The notes under the pieces: generated by a model
What the model was told of the DNA's origin: nothing
The model's database searches: none
What the model saw: only the letters and a program-made list of their open reading frames with translations
Shown: positions 28,959 to 38,636 of the stretch, in pieces
How positions within the stretch are numbered: position 1 is the stretch's first letter
Layout: the number at the start of each line of letters is the position of its first letter
Translations under genes and position numbers: made by a program
Source: Mesorhizobium sp. M3A.F.Ca.ET.080.04.2.1
GTDB lineage: Bacteria > Pseudomonadota > Alphaproteobacteria > Rhizobiales > Rhizobiaceae
Length of the DNA stretch: 64,000 nt
Reading direction: 5' to 3'
NCBI RefSeq assembly: GCF_003952525.1
Contig: NZ_CP034451.1
Location: 3,224,001-3,288,000, forward strand

Positions 28959-28982
28959 TAAAGTCACACCTCACGAAATATT

Positions 28983-29000
28983 TCGAACCAAGCGGTTCGA
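28983..29000. promoter_or_regulatory. Candidate TetR operator 1
   Basis: TCGAACC (28983-28989), a 4-base spacer and GGTTCGA (28994-29000) form a perfect inverted repeat. It lies 25 bases from the TetR start, so it could mediate autorepression. A near copy is at 29047. Confidence 0.65.
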
Positions 29001-29046
29001 TTTGCACTTGATATGATCCTCTTTACGCGCTATGTCAATCTCCAAT

Positions 29047-29064
29047 TCGAACCGAACGGTTCAG
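29047..29064. promoter_or_regulatory. Candidate TetR operator 2
   Basis: TCGAACC (29047-29053), a 4-base spacer and GGTTCAG (29058-29064), the same motif as the site at 28983 with two changed bases in the right arm. It lies just upstream of the efflux adaptor gene, so repressor bound there would block transcription of the pump. Confidence 0.65.
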
Positions 29065-29092
29065 TATGACTGACTTGCCCAGAGAGATTATC

Positions 29093-30277
29093 ATGTCCTC
29101 GAATGCGCCCGCTACAGCCGAAGTCCGCACGTTCCCGAACGCCAAGGTCCAGCCCTCGACCGAAGCGCCGGAAATCCCTATCCAGCCCGCTCCCGTCGCG
29201 CCGGCCGAAGCTCCCCCGAAGAAGAAGCGTTCGCTCCGTTCGCTGCTCCTGCCGATCATCGGGCTCGGCCTGCTCGGCGCCGGTTCCTGGTATGGCTACA
29301 ACTTCTGGACCGACGGCCGGTTCATGATCTCCACCGACGACGCCTATGTCCAGGCCGACATGTCGTTCGTGTCGCCGAAGATTTCCGGCTATGTCGACAA
29401 GGTGCTGGTGGGCGAGAACCAGCAGGTCAAGGCCGGCGATCCGCTGTTCATCATCGAGGACGGCGACTACCGGATAGCCGTCGCCCAAGCCGAGGCGCAG
29501 ATCGCCACGCTGGCAAAGACGCTCGACCGCATCGACGCCCAGACCAAGGCCGCACAGGCCTCGCTGGCGCAGGCAGAAGCGCAAAAGAGCGCCGATCAGG
29601 CCGCCGCCGACAACGCCGCGCGCGCGCAGGATCGCGCCGCGCAGCTGCTCAAGACCCATGTCGGCACGCAGGCGCAGCTCGACGACGCGCAGACGGCACT
29701 CGACCAGGCCAAGGCGGCACTTGCCGGCGCCGATGCGCAGATCACCGCCGCGCAGGCCAATATCGGCGTGCTGGAGGCGCAGCGCGCCGAATCGGCGAGC
29801 ACGCTCGCTTCGCTGCAGCTCACCCGCGACAAGGCCCAGCGCGACCTGTCCTTCACGGTGCTGAAGGCGCCTTATGACGGCGTCGTCGGCAACCGCTCGG
29901 TCGAGCAGGGCGATCTCGTCAGCCCCGGCCAGAAGCTCGCCGTGGTGGTGCCGATGGACAAGCTCTACATCGTCGGCAACTTCAAGGAGACGCAGCTTGG
30001 CCGGCTGGTGCCCGGCGAGAAGGTCCGCATCACGGTCGACGCGATCGACGGCCAGAGCTTCGAGGGCAAGGTCTCGTCGCTGGCGCCGGCCTCCGGTGCC
30101 GTCTTCTCGCTGCTGCCGCCGGAAAACGCCACCGGCAACTTCACCAAGGTCGTGCAGCGCGTGCCCGTGCGCATCGACGTGCCGGCCGCCGTGCTCAAGA
30201 CCGGCAAGCTGCGCGCCGGCCTGAGCGTCGTCGTCGCCGCCGACAGCCGCACCGCGCCCGCCGCGACGACCAACTAG
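29093..30277 (+). CDS. emrA-like: HlyD/EmrA-family membrane fusion protein
   Basis: A 394-residue periplasmic adaptor from the ATG at 29093 (AGAGAGA upstream). It has a short cytoplasmic N-terminus, one transmembrane helix (about residues 49-70), a lipoyl/biotinyl half-domain (TDDAYVQADMSFVSPKISG), a long Ala/Gln-rich coiled coil (about residues 135-240), and a C-terminal barrel. It links the inner-membrane pump to an outer-membrane channel. An in-frame ATG at 29066 directly abuts the operator and seems less likely. Co-transcribed with the MFS gene. Confidence 0.93.
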   Translation: MSSNAPATAEVRTFPNAKVQPSTEAPEIPIQPAPVAPAEAPPKKKRSLRSLLLPIIGLGLLGAGSWYGYNFWTDGRFMISTDDAYVQADMSFVSPKISGYVDKVLVGENQQVKAGDPLFIIEDGDYRIAVAQAEAQIATLAKTLDRIDAQTKAAQASLAQAEAQKSADQAAADNAARAQDRAAQLLKTHVGTQAQLDDAQTALDQAKAALAGADAQITAAQANIGVLEAQRAESASTLASLQLTRDKAQRDLSFTVLKAPYDGVVGNRSVEQGDLVSPGQKLAVVVPMDKLYIVGNFKETQLGRLVPGEKVRITVDAIDGQSFEGKVSSLAPASGAVFSLLPPENATGNFTKVVQRVPVRIDVPAAVLKTGKLRAGLSVVVAADSRTAPAATTN

Positions 30278-30287
30278 CTGCTTTGGC

Positions 30288-30368
30288 GGCGGCTCAGCGG
30301 CCGATTGAGCGCTGAGCCGCCCAGCCTGCCAACGATCTGTTCGGACGCAATTCCTTTCCTGGAATTGC
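30288..30368. repeat. Dispersed hairpin repeat, GCAATTCC type (copy A2, shortened)
   Basis: First part: GGCGGCTCAGC (30288-30298) pairs with GCTGAGCCGCC (30311-30321). Second part: GCAATTCC (30347-30354) pairs with GGAATTGC (30361-30368) over a 6-base loop, so the usual core is deleted. It lies in the gap between the adaptor and pump genes, close to the AGGAGG of the latter, and would fold in their shared mRNA. Confidence 0.65.
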
Positions 30369-30384
30369 TGTAGGAGGCCAGGAT

Positions 30385-31986
30385 ATGGCAACCGCAACCA
30401 TAACCGCAGGATCACTACCAGCACGGCCGGCCGCCGCCGCACCCGCAGACCACATGCCGGTTCGCCGCGTCGTCGCCTTCCTGGCGATGGTGTTCGGCAT
30501 GTTCATGGCGATCCTGGACATCCAGATCGTCTCGGCATCGCTGGCCGAAATCCAGGCCGGCTTGAGCGCCAGCTCCGACGAGATCCCGTGGGTGCAGACG
30601 GCCTATCTGATCGCCGAGGTGGTGATGATCCCGCTGTCGGGCTTTCTCAGCCGGATGCTGTCGACGCGCGTGCTGTTCACGATCGCCGCTGCCGGCTTCA
30701 CGGCGGCCAGCGCGCTCGCCGCGACCGCGACCAACATCGACCAGATGATCGTTTACCGCGCCATCCAGGGGTTCATCGGCGGCGGCATGATCCCGAGCGT
30801 CTTCGCGGCAGCGTTCACCATCTTCCCGCCGTCGCGTCGCGCCGTCGTCTCGCCGATGATCGGCCTGGTGGCGACGCTGGCGCCGACCATCGGGCCGACG
30901 GTCGGCGGCTATATCAGCCACGCCATGTCCTGGCACTGGCTGTTCCTGGTCAATGTCGTGCCGGGCATACTGGTGACGACGGCGGCCTGGTCGCTGATCG
31001 ATTTCGACAAGCCGAACCTCAAGCTGTTCAGCAAGTTCGACTGGTGGGGGCTGGCCGGCATGGCCGCCTTGCTCGGCTGCATGGAATATGTGCTGGAGGA
31101 GGGGCCGAACAATGACTGGCTGCAGGACCAGGCAGTGTTCATCAGCGCCATCGTCATGACCATCGGCGGGATCGTCTTCTTCTGGCGCGTCTTCACCGCC
31201 GAGGAGCCGATCGTCGACCTCAAGGCGTTCAGGAACATCAACTTCGCCTTCGGCTCGATATTCTCCTTCGTCATCGGCATCGGGCTCTACGGACTTACCT
31301 ACCTCTATCCGGTCTATCTCGGCCGCATCCGCGGTTATGATTCGATGATGATCGGCGAGGCGCTGTTCGTCAGCGGCCTGGCGATGTTCTTCACCGCGCC
31401 CATCTCCGGCATCCTGTCGCGCAAGATGGATCTGCGGCTGATGATGATGATCGGCTTCTTCGGCTTCGCCACCGGCACCTGGTGGATGACCCACCTGACA
31501 GCAGACTGGGATTTCTACGAGCTGCTGATCCCGCAGATCCTGCGCGGCTGCTCGATGATGCTGTGCATGGTGCCGATCAACAACATCGCGCTCGGCACCT
31601 TGCCGCCGGAGCGGCTGAAGAACGCGTCCGGCCTGTTCAACCTGACCCGCAATCTCGGCGGCGCCGTCGGCCTGGCCATCATCAACACGGTGCTGATCGA
31701 CCGCAACGCGTTCCACTACGCCAGGCTTTCCGAGCATGTGCAGTGGGGAAGCGCCGAGGCTCAGGCCAAGCTGCAGAACATGACGCTGAATTTCCAACAG
31801 ACCGCCGGGCTCGATGCCCCCAGCGCTGCGATCTCGAAACTGTCAGGCATGGTGCAGCAGCAGGCCTCGCTGCTGTCCTTCATGGATGTGTTCTTCATGC
31901 TGACAGTGCTGTTCGCGACGCTCGGGCTTTTCGTGCTGTTCATCAACAAGCCCGCCGAACAAGCCGGCGGCGGCGGAGGCCATTGA
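30385..31986 (+). CDS. emrB-like: DHA2-family MFS multidrug exporter (EmrB-like)
   Basis: A 533-residue proton-driven antiporter with about 14 transmembrane helices, as usual for the DHA2 group. Helix 1 has the LDIQIVSASLAEIQ signature (position of the conserved motif D1), and loop motifs such as SGFLSRMLSTRVLF are present. It pairs with the adaptor before it, giving an EmrAB-type tripartite pump that likely expels hydrophobic compounds. Expression is probably controlled by the TetR at 28263. TAGGAGG precedes the ATG. The C-terminus is Gly-rich. Confidence 0.94.
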   Translation: MATATITAGSLPARPAAAAPADHMPVRRVVAFLAMVFGMFMAILDIQIVSASLAEIQAGLSASSDEIPWVQTAYLIAEVVMIPLSGFLSRMLSTRVLFTIAAAGFTAASALAATATNIDQMIVYRAIQGFIGGGMIPSVFAAAFTIFPPSRRAVVSPMIGLVATLAPTIGPTVGGYISHAMSWHWLFLVNVVPGILVTTAAWSLIDFDKPNLKLFSKFDWWGLAGMAALLGCMEYVLEEGPNNDWLQDQAVFISAIVMTIGGIVFFWRVFTAEEPIVDLKAFRNINFAFGSIFSFVIGIGLYGLTYLYPVYLGRIRGYDSMMIGEALFVSGLAMFFTAPISGILSRKMDLRLMMMIGFFGFATGTWWMTHLTADWDFYELLIPQILRGCSMMLCMVPINNIALGTLPPERLKNASGLFNLTRNLGGAVGLAIINTVLIDRNAFHYARLSEHVQWGSAEAQAKLQNMTLNFQQTAGLDAPSAAISKLSGMVQQQASLLSFMDVFFMLTVLFATLGLFVLFINKPAEQAGGGGGH

Positions 31987-32021
31987 GGCGCGCCGGATCC
32001 CCCGCCCGGCGCCCTCGTGCA

Positions 32022-32062
32022 TGACCCCGGAGATCGGCAACGATTTCCGGGGTTATGTTTTT
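32022..32062 (+). terminator. Terminator after the efflux operon
   Basis: ACCCCGGA (32024-32031) pairs with TCCGGGGT (32046-32053) and an inner ATCG/CGAT stem closes on a GCAA tetraloop. The stem is followed by TATGTTTTTG, a fair T-rich tail. It sits 40 bases after the pump gene. Confidence 0.8.
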
Positions 32063-32095
32063 GAAAGCTTCAAATTCCTGCAGCTCAGGCGCCGC

Positions 32096-32593
<498 letters not shown>

Positions 32594-32788
32594 GGCCTTT
32601 CCTCCTGACGTCATCTTAGCAACTATGGCGCCGCCGGAAAATCAAAAGCCGGTGACGGCCCGCGCGCCACTCCGCATCGACCCAAGCCCTTGGCGGTGCG
32701 GAGCGGCGCTAGACGACAGCACGGATCATGGGAGGACGATCGTGCGGCCGGCGGAGACAATCTATCTTCGACGGCCGCGCGCGCTTTG

Positions 32789-33346
32789 TTACATCTTCGG
32801 CAGAAGAACCTTGTCGATGACGTGGATGACGCCATTCGACTGGCGCACATCGGCGATGGTGACATGGGCGACATTGCCGTTCTCGTCGGTCACCGTGACC
32901 TTGCCCTTCTGCGACTTGAGCGTCAGCTCGCAGCCGCCGACGGTCTTGACCTCATGCGCACCGCCATCGGCCTTGGCCATCTTGGCGACGTCGGCGGCCA
33001 TCGCCTTGGCGGCAATGACATGGCAGGTGAGTATCTTGGTCAGCTTGTCCTTGTTCTCGGGCTTGAGCAGCGTCTCGACCGTACCGGCGGGAAGCGCCGC
33101 GAAGGCTTCGTTGGTCGGCGCGAAGACGGTGAACGGACCGGCGCCCTCCAGCGTGTCGACCAACCCGGCGGCCTTGACGGCGGCGACCAGCGTGGTGTGA
33201 TCCTTCGAATTGACGGCATTCTCGATGATGTTCTTCTTGGCATACATCGGTGCGCCGCCGACCATCGGATTGGCGGCATAGGCAGCCACGCCGAGCGTGG
33301 AAAAACCGATGATGGAGGCAAGCAAAAGGGTGGCGAGTTTACGCAT
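32789..33346 (-). CDS. Secreted fasciclin (FAS1) domain protein
   Basis: A 185-residue protein with a Sec signal peptide (about residues 1-24) and one FAS1 domain (residues 45-184), with H1-type motif FTVFAPTNEAFAALP and the H2-type VHVIDKVLLP-like C-terminus. FAS1 proteins serve in adhesion or matrix binding. It is next to a SigK-like sigma and anti-sigma pair, as in mycobacteria where SigK controls FAS1 genes, so it is probably a target of that sigma. The start at 33346 has GGAGACTGACACC upstream. Confidence 0.9.
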   Translation of the reverse strand: MRKLATLLLASIIGFSTLGVAAYAANPMVGGAPMYAKKNIIENAVNSKDHTTLVAAVKAAGLVDTLEGAGPFTVFAPTNEAFAALPAGTVETLLKPENKDKLTKILTCHVIAAKAMAADVAKMAKADGGAHEVKTVGGCELTLKSQKGKVTVTDENGNVAHVTIADVRQSNGVIHVIDKVLLPKM

Positions 33347-33395
33347 GGTGTCAGTCTCCTCGGGTTGTTTTTCCCGTCCTTTGGGAACGCGAGGA

Positions 33396-33424
33396 GATAC
33401 GCTGCAAGAAAAACTTAGTTTCAC
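33396..33424 (-). promoter_or_regulatory. Candidate ECF-type promoter of the fasciclin gene
   Basis: On the minus strand TGAAAC (33418-33423) and CGTATC (33396-33401) are 16 bases apart, resembling an extracytoplasmic-function sigma promoter. It would start transcription about 50 bases before the fasciclin ATG. Weak, eye-detected evidence. Confidence 0.3.
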
Positions 33425-33559
33425 GTGGTGATGAAGATTTTTTCAGCCAGGAAAGCTGAATGGCCATCGCCGGTTGGCGCCTGAAACTGGCGGTTCTGCG
33501 CGAGGAGCCCCCGAATAGACTTACTCTAGTCTCGGAAATTCCCCTTGGCAGGATATCGA

Positions 33560-34279
33560 TCAGATGCCCTTGAGGTCGCCTGCGGCGACGACGGGCCCGG
33601 TCGGCTGACCGGTCGGCGAACCGCCCGCCGGCTCGAGGCTGACGGCGAGCACGGCGCCTTGCGCGAGCTTCTGCTGAACGATCGGCGAGACGGCCATGCG
33701 TGCGGTCTGCCCGGCGGGGATGACGCCCATCGAGACAGGCGCGTTCTTGCCCTCGATCATCCACAACTCGAAATCCTTGCCGGTGCCCCGGTCGCCGGAA
33801 ACCAGCGACAGGCCGACCTCACGGCGGGCGGCATCGTAGACGGCGAGGTATTTGACTGGGCTGTTGTCGGCGGCGAGCGAGGCGACCAGCCTGGTCCCGG
33901 GCTGCGGCGCCGGGGGGCTGAGATAAGGCAGCGCGATATAAAGCGCGAGCGCAGCAATCGCTACTGCGGTCAGGCTGCGCCAGAAGGCGAGGCTCGACCA
34001 CAGGCCGGCGCGCGGTTCGGCGGAAGCGGCCGGCGAGGCAAACAGCCGCCGGTCGATCGCCGCCTTCACTGCCGGCGGTGGCTCGACCGCGGCATAGGCC
34101 GCCGCCATCGGCGCAAAATGGGCCTCCCAGGCCTCGACGAGGCGAGCGAAAGCCGTATCGGTGTCGATGCGGCGCAAAACGATCTGGCGTTCGTCGGCCG
34201 GCAGAACGCCGAGAACGTATTCGGCGGCGAGCAGGTCGTCGCCTCCGCGTTCCGGTCCGTTGTCTTCCGCCAGGGTCAT
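33560..34279 (-). CDS. Anti-sigma factor (RskA/anti-sigma-K type)
   Basis: A 239-residue membrane protein. The N-terminal part (LAAEYVLGVLPADERQ) is the cytoplasmic sigma-binding ZAS-like region, followed by a transmembrane helix (about residues 95-113) and a periplasmic anti-sigma-K (RskA) domain with LVSGDRGTGKDFELWMIEG. ATG at 34279 overlaps the sigma gene's TGA by four bases; ATG at 34291 is another option. It holds the partner sigma inactive at the membrane until a signal arrives. Confidence 0.9.
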   Translation of the reverse strand: MTLAEDNGPERGGDDLLAAEYVLGVLPADERQIVLRRIDTDTAFARLVEAWEAHFAPMAAAYAAVEPPPAVKAAIDRRLFASPAASAEPRAGLWSSLAFWRSLTAVAIAALALYIALPYLSPPAPQPGTRLVASLAADNSPVKYLAVYDAARREVGLSLVSGDRGTGKDFELWMIEGKNAPVSMGVIPAGQTARMAVSPIVQQKLAQGAVLAVSLEPAGGSPTGQPTGPVVAAGDLKGI

Positions 34280-34815
34280 CTTTCCAGACATTCTCTCAGT
34301 TTGAGCAGGCTTCGCCGCAGCCAAGTCCGCATCGTGTTCAGCGGAACCTTGTGGCGTTCCGCCAGCTCGGCATAGCTTTCGCCGTTCAGATAGGCGCCCC
34401 GGACGGCCGCCGCCCGGTCTTTCTCCAGTTCGTCGAGGCAATGGTGGATGCGTTCGGTCTCGCCGCCCGCCACGGCTGCGGCCTCGGGTCCCGGCGTCGG
34501 ATCGGCGACGTCAAGTGCGTTATCGATGCTGGCGGAAGGACTGCGCCGCGCCCTGATGCGATCGATCGAATGGTTGCGCGCAATGGCCACCAGCCAGGAA
34601 ATCGGGCTCAGCTCGGAAACGGCGAAACGGTCCGCCTTCGTCCAGATCTTGACGAAGACCTCCTGCAGCGCTTCTTCCGCATCTGCCCTGTCCCTCAATA
34701 CACGAAGGCAGACGCCGAAGAGTTTCGCGCTGGTCTGCCGGTAGAGCAGATCGAACGCGGCCCGGTCCTTCATCGAAGTCCGGACAATCAGCTTGCTGAT
34801 ATCCTGAGGCCCCAT
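34276..34815 (-). CDS. ECF RNA polymerase sigma factor (SigK-like)
   Basis: A 179-residue sigma-70 family ECF factor. Region 2 contains LFGVCLRVLRDRADAEEALQ and region 4 contains LNTMRTWLRRSLLKL. The group resembles SigK/ECF19, matching the adjacent anti-sigma-K protein and the FAS1 gene. ATG at 34815 is chosen; an in-frame TTG at 34824 is possible, and neither has a strong ribosome binding site. Transcribed first, followed by the coupled anti-sigma gene. Confidence 0.93.
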   Translation of the reverse strand: MGPQDISKLIVRTSMKDRAAFDLLYRQTSAKLFGVCLRVLRDRADAEEALQEVFVKIWTKADRFAVSELSPISWLVAIARNHSIDRIRARRSPSASIDNALDVADPTPGPEAAAVAGGETERIHHCLDELEKDRAAAVRGAYLNGESYAELAERHKVPLNTMRTWLRRSLLKLRECLER

Positions 34816-34930
34816 GGCGGGCAAATTAGAAGATTGCGATCTATTTGCAACGGGCGCCCAGGGCTATCCACCAGAGGTTGCCGAACTTTCGATGCCTCCG
34901 TGGCGCTCGCCGGGGAATTCGAAGCACCTG

Positions 34931-35860
34931 TCAAACCGCAACGGTGGATGGCGTTCTTCGGCTCGTTGCGCGCAGGACGATCAACCCTGCAGCCGCGATC
35001 AACGCCATGCCAAGTACGGTCCAGAGATCCGGGATCTCGCCGAAGAAGACAAAGCCCCATAATGCGGCGAACGGCAGGTAGGCATAGTCGAATGTCGCGA
35101 TGACCTGCGGCCGCGGCGACTGGTAGGCCTTCGCCAACCCGACACTGATCCCGACCATGAGCCCGGCAAGAATGAAGATCACTTGCCAGTTGTGGCCGTC
35201 CATTGTGGCCCAGCTTGCGGACAGGAATGGATAATGCATCGCGGAGCCAATGCCCGCATATGCGATCGACAAGCTCGCGACGCTTCCAAAGGCAAGCAGC
35301 ACCAGGTTCAGCCAAAGGGTCAGCGTCAGCGCCGGAACGTGGCTGCATTTTGCGCGCGTGAGCACCGCGGCAAGCGCGTAGAGAAAAGCCGCGACTATCG
35401 GGACAAGAGCCAGAGGGGTGAACCCGGATGCCGCCGGCCGAACGATGAGAAGCACGCCGGCAAAGCCTGTCGAAATGGCAAGCCAATGCCGCGCCGAAAT
35501 CGGCTCATGCAGAAAGACCGCCGACAACCCAACGATGAAAAGCGGTCCGGTATAAAGCGATGCCGCCAGCACCGGCAGGCTCAAGAAGGGGATCACCCCG
35601 TATATGGCCAGATACATCAGCGTGAGGGCGAGGCTGCGCAGCAGGATCCATCTCAGCCCCGACGGCCAGGAGCGGCGTCCGGCCAGCAAAGCCAGGACTG
35701 GAACAACGAAGAGCGACCTCAGCACGTAGATTTGCCATAGCGTCATGTCGGCGCTGACGAACTTGATGAATGCGTCGGCAAGCGCCATGGCGAAGACGGT
35801 GACCAGGATGGTGATGACACCTGACCCGATCCTTAGAGAGGGACTTTTCGATCCTGGCAT
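34931..35860 (-). CDS. EamA-family DMT superfamily transporter
   Basis: A 309-residue membrane protein with ten predicted helices arranged as two EamA repeats (the second starting near residue 150), including LHEPISARHWLAISTGFAGVL. These proteins export metabolites or amino acids. The start at 35860 has GGAGGCCCGG before it; an in-frame TTG at 35872 is unlikely. It is divergent from a LysR gene 94 bases away, the typical layout for a LysR-controlled exporter. Confidence 0.92.
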   Translation of the reverse strand: MPGSKSPSLRIGSGVITILVTVFAMALADAFIKFVSADMTLWQIYVLRSLFVVPVLALLAGRRSWPSGLRWILLRSLALTLMYLAIYGVIPFLSLPVLAASLYTGPLFIVGLSAVFLHEPISARHWLAISTGFAGVLLIVRPAASGFTPLALVPIVAAFLYALAAVLTRAKCSHVPALTLTLWLNLVLLAFGSVASLSIAYAGIGSAMHYPFLSASWATMDGHNWQVIFILAGLMVGISVGLAKAYQSPRPQVIATFDYAYLPFAALWGFVFFGEIPDLWTVLGMALIAAAGLIVLRATSRRTPSTVAV

Positions 35861-35954
35861 CCGGGCCTCCAATGCAATGGACCCTGTTTTCGCAGGATGG
35901 CATAATGGCGGGTAGGCGCCTCAATTGAACTTCACTAATCGAGAAAATCGAACA

Positions 35955-36845
35955 ATGGACCGCTCTGACCTGCCCGCCCTTCAGGCCTTCGTGGTCATTG
36001 CCAGGCAAGGCTCGTTGCGTGCGGCGGCACGGGTTCTAGGCGTAAATCCGCCAGCGATCTCGCATCAGTTGAAGACCTTCGAGGAGCGCCTTGGAACGGC
36101 GCTTTTCCTGAGAAGCACGAGGTCGGTCACCCTGACCGACGCGGGGAGAGCCCTGTATGAAAGCAGCAGCCATTTGCTGGCAGCCCTCGATGAGGCTCTG
36201 GGCTCGGTCCGCAACGCTGCGAGAGCGCGGTCGGGCCGGCTGCGGATAACGCTGCCCTTTCGAGCCTGGCAGGTGATCCTGGCGCCGAGGATCGCCGCGT
36301 TCCAGCAGGCTTATCCCGAGATCGTGCTCGACTTGACGATCGACGAGGCCTTGACGGACGTCGTCGCTCGCGGCTTTCATGCCGGCATCCGTCTTGGCGA
36401 TTACCTGCAGGACGAGATGATTGCCGTTCGCCTGTCGCCTTTCGAAGAGGCGGCATACGTTGCTGCGCCGGACTACCTGAAGCGCTACGGCGTTCCATCT
36501 CGCCCGCAGGACCTACTCGATCACGTCTGCATCCGCCATCGGCAGGTCACGTCGGGCCGCCTGTCGGAATGGCGGTTCAACGGTCCCGAAGGTGATCTAT
36601 CGGTCGAGGTGGATGGCCCGCTCATCATGGACGACATGCGAGCCGTGGTCGACGCCGCGCGCTTGGGCCTGGGCATCGGCTGGTCGCTGAGGCGCGGGGT
36701 CCAGCAGGATCTGGACAATGGAGCGCTCCTCCAGGTTCTGTCTCGTTTCACACCATCGCGGCCGGGATTCTTTGTCTATTTCCCCAAGTCGCTCCAGCAT
36801 CTCGGGCCGCTTCGCGCCTTCATCGAACATTTCCGCTGCGCCTGA
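35955..36845 (+). CDS. LysR-family transcriptional regulator
   Basis: A 296-residue regulator with an HTH at about residues 16-60 (SLRAAARVLGVNPPAISHQL) and an effector domain with RGFHAGIRLGDYLQDEMIAV. It belongs to the same LysR subgroup as the protein at 7193. The ATG at 35955 matches the usual start. Divergent placement suggests it controls the EamA exporter. Codons and GC look like those of its neighbours. Confidence 0.93.
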   Translation: MDRSDLPALQAFVVIARQGSLRAAARVLGVNPPAISHQLKTFEERLGTALFLRSTRSVTLTDAGRALYESSSHLLAALDEALGSVRNAARARSGRLRITLPFRAWQVILAPRIAAFQQAYPEIVLDLTIDEALTDVVARGFHAGIRLGDYLQDEMIAVRLSPFEEAAYVAAPDYLKRYGVPSRPQDLLDHVCIRHRQVTSGRLSEWRFNGPEGDLSVEVDGPLIMDDMRAVVDAARLGLGIGWSLRRGVQQDLDNGALLQVLSRFTPSRPGFFVYFPKSLQHLGPLRAFIEHFRCA

Positions 36846-36934
36846 GCGAGCGATTTCTACCTAGCCTTGCCGGCGATCGTTTCCTACGGTGATGATTGCA
36901 AAGTGGTTTGGCCTTCCGGGGCGGGAAAACAGCG

Positions 36935-38430
36935 ATGTCGATCGAGCGCGTGCTTTGGGAACAGGATGCGACCGGGCTCGCGGAGCTCGTGCACAAGGGG
37001 GAAATCTCGCCGCCGGAGCTAGTCGATGCGGCGATTGCGCGGGCCGAGGCGACACGGCCCGACATCAACGCCATCGCCGAGCCGCTCTACGACGCCGCGC
37101 GGACGCGCGCACGAACAGTCGACCGCAAGCTGCCGCTCGCCGGCGTGCCCTTCGCGCTGAAGGATCTCGGCATCGGCATCAAGGGCGTGCCGGTCCATGG
37201 CGGCAGCCGCGTCCCGGCTTTCACGGCGGATTTCAACTCCGTGATGGTGGAGCGCTATCTGACTGCCGGCCTGATCCCGATCGTCACCAGCACGTCGCCG
37301 GAGCATGGGCTGCGGCTGATGACGGAGTCCGCCCGTTTCGGCGTCACCCGCAACCCCTGGAACACCGGACACACCACCGGCGGCTCATCCGGCGGCTCCG
37401 CGGCGCTGGTGGCGGCGGGCGTGGTGCCGGCCGCGCACGCCTCGGACGGCGGCGGCTCGATCCGGGTGCCTTCCGCCTGCAGCGGCCTCGTCGGGCTCAA
37501 GACCTCGCGCGGCCGGGTGCCGTTGACGCCGCTGGTCAGCGAGAGCTGGTACGGCATGGTCGTCGACCACGCCGTCAGCCGCTCGGTCCGCGACACGGCA
37601 CTCTTGCTCGACCTGACGCATGGCGCCGATCCGCTCTCGCCCTATGCGGCGCCGGCGCCGAAAGGCTCCTTCGCCGCGGCGGCGGCGCGCGACCCGGGCA
37701 AGCTCAGCCTCGCCGTCTACAGGAAATCACCGGTCGGCCTGCCGGTATCGGCCGAGACGTTGCAAGCGCTGGATCGGGCGGTCGCGCTGGCACGCGAGGG
37801 CGGCCACACGGTCGAGGAGATCGACCTGCCCTATATCGACCGCGACTTCATGGCCGACTTCTGCAAGTCGGTCGTCTCGGCGGTGGCCGGCACCATGCGC
37901 GCCGAGACCCTGCGCGTCGGCCGCAGTGTGATCGGCGACCTCGAGCGCGCCACGCGCGTGCTCGCCCGCTTCGGCGAGATCATCCCGGCCGGTGAGATCT
38001 ACCAGGTGCTGCAGCGGCTCAGCGCCGCGTCGCGCCGCCTGATCACCGAAACCGCGCGCTACGACGCGGTGCTGATGCCGATCATTGCCCACCCGCCGCT
38101 TGCCTGCGGCTCGATGGACCCGAAAGGCGCCGACGAACTGATCGAGAACCTGCTCGACAAGCTGCATTTGACCCGGCTCCTCAACATCAAGTCGCTGTTC
38201 GGGCAATTGATGGACAAGAGCCTTGGTTCACCCACTGGCCGGCGATCCAGAATGTCAGCGGCCAGCCGTCGATCGCGCTGCCGGTGCATGTCACGGCCGC
38301 CGGGCTGCCGCTCGGCATCCAGGCGGCCGGACGTCCGGGCGACGAGGAGACGCTGCTGTCGCTTGCCGCGCAAATGGAGAAGCTGTCGGGCTGGCTCGGG
38401 CGGCGCGCGCCATTGAAGACGCCTGGTTAG
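36935..38430 (+). pseudogene. Amidase-signature family hydrolase, frameshifted near its C-terminus
   Basis: The frame from 36935 reads as an amidase for about 429 codons, with the catalytic Lys in FALKDLGIG and Ser residues in TTGGSSGGSAALVAAG (Ser-cisSer-Lys triad), plus GGSIRVPSACSGLVGLK. Around 38222-38228 (CCTTGGTTC) it needs one extra base; the other frame then continues WFTHWPAIQNVSGQPSIALP-like and ends at TAG 38428-38430. Total length is 1496, one short of a multiple of three. Repaired it is about 498 residues, normal for the family. All catalytic residues lie before the break. Confidence 0.82.
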
Positions 38431-38565
38431 AACTGCAAGCACGATTTCGTCATTGTGACCGCAAAGCCGTTTGCGGCCTGCGGCAATTCCCGTTAAGACG
38501 CGCGCCATCCCAAAGCGCATCGCGACCTACAGATTCGCGCGACGCGCTTTAGATCTTTGTTTTGA

Positions 38566-38612
38566 TGCATGTCGTTCTCCCAAAACCGCTGCGCACTTTT
38601 GGGCGACATGCA
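38566..38612. repeat. Dispersed hairpin repeat, TGCATGTCG type (copy B1)
   Basis: TGCATGTCG (38566-38574) and CGACATGCA (38604-38612) flank CAAAACCGCTGCGCACTTTT, the same core that occurs in the GCAATTCC family. Preceded by GACGCGCTTTAGATC. It lies 25 bases before argB, so it would be in or near the argB leader. Confidence 0.75.
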
Positions 38613-38636
38613 CTAGCCACTTTGGGAGCCGTATCG

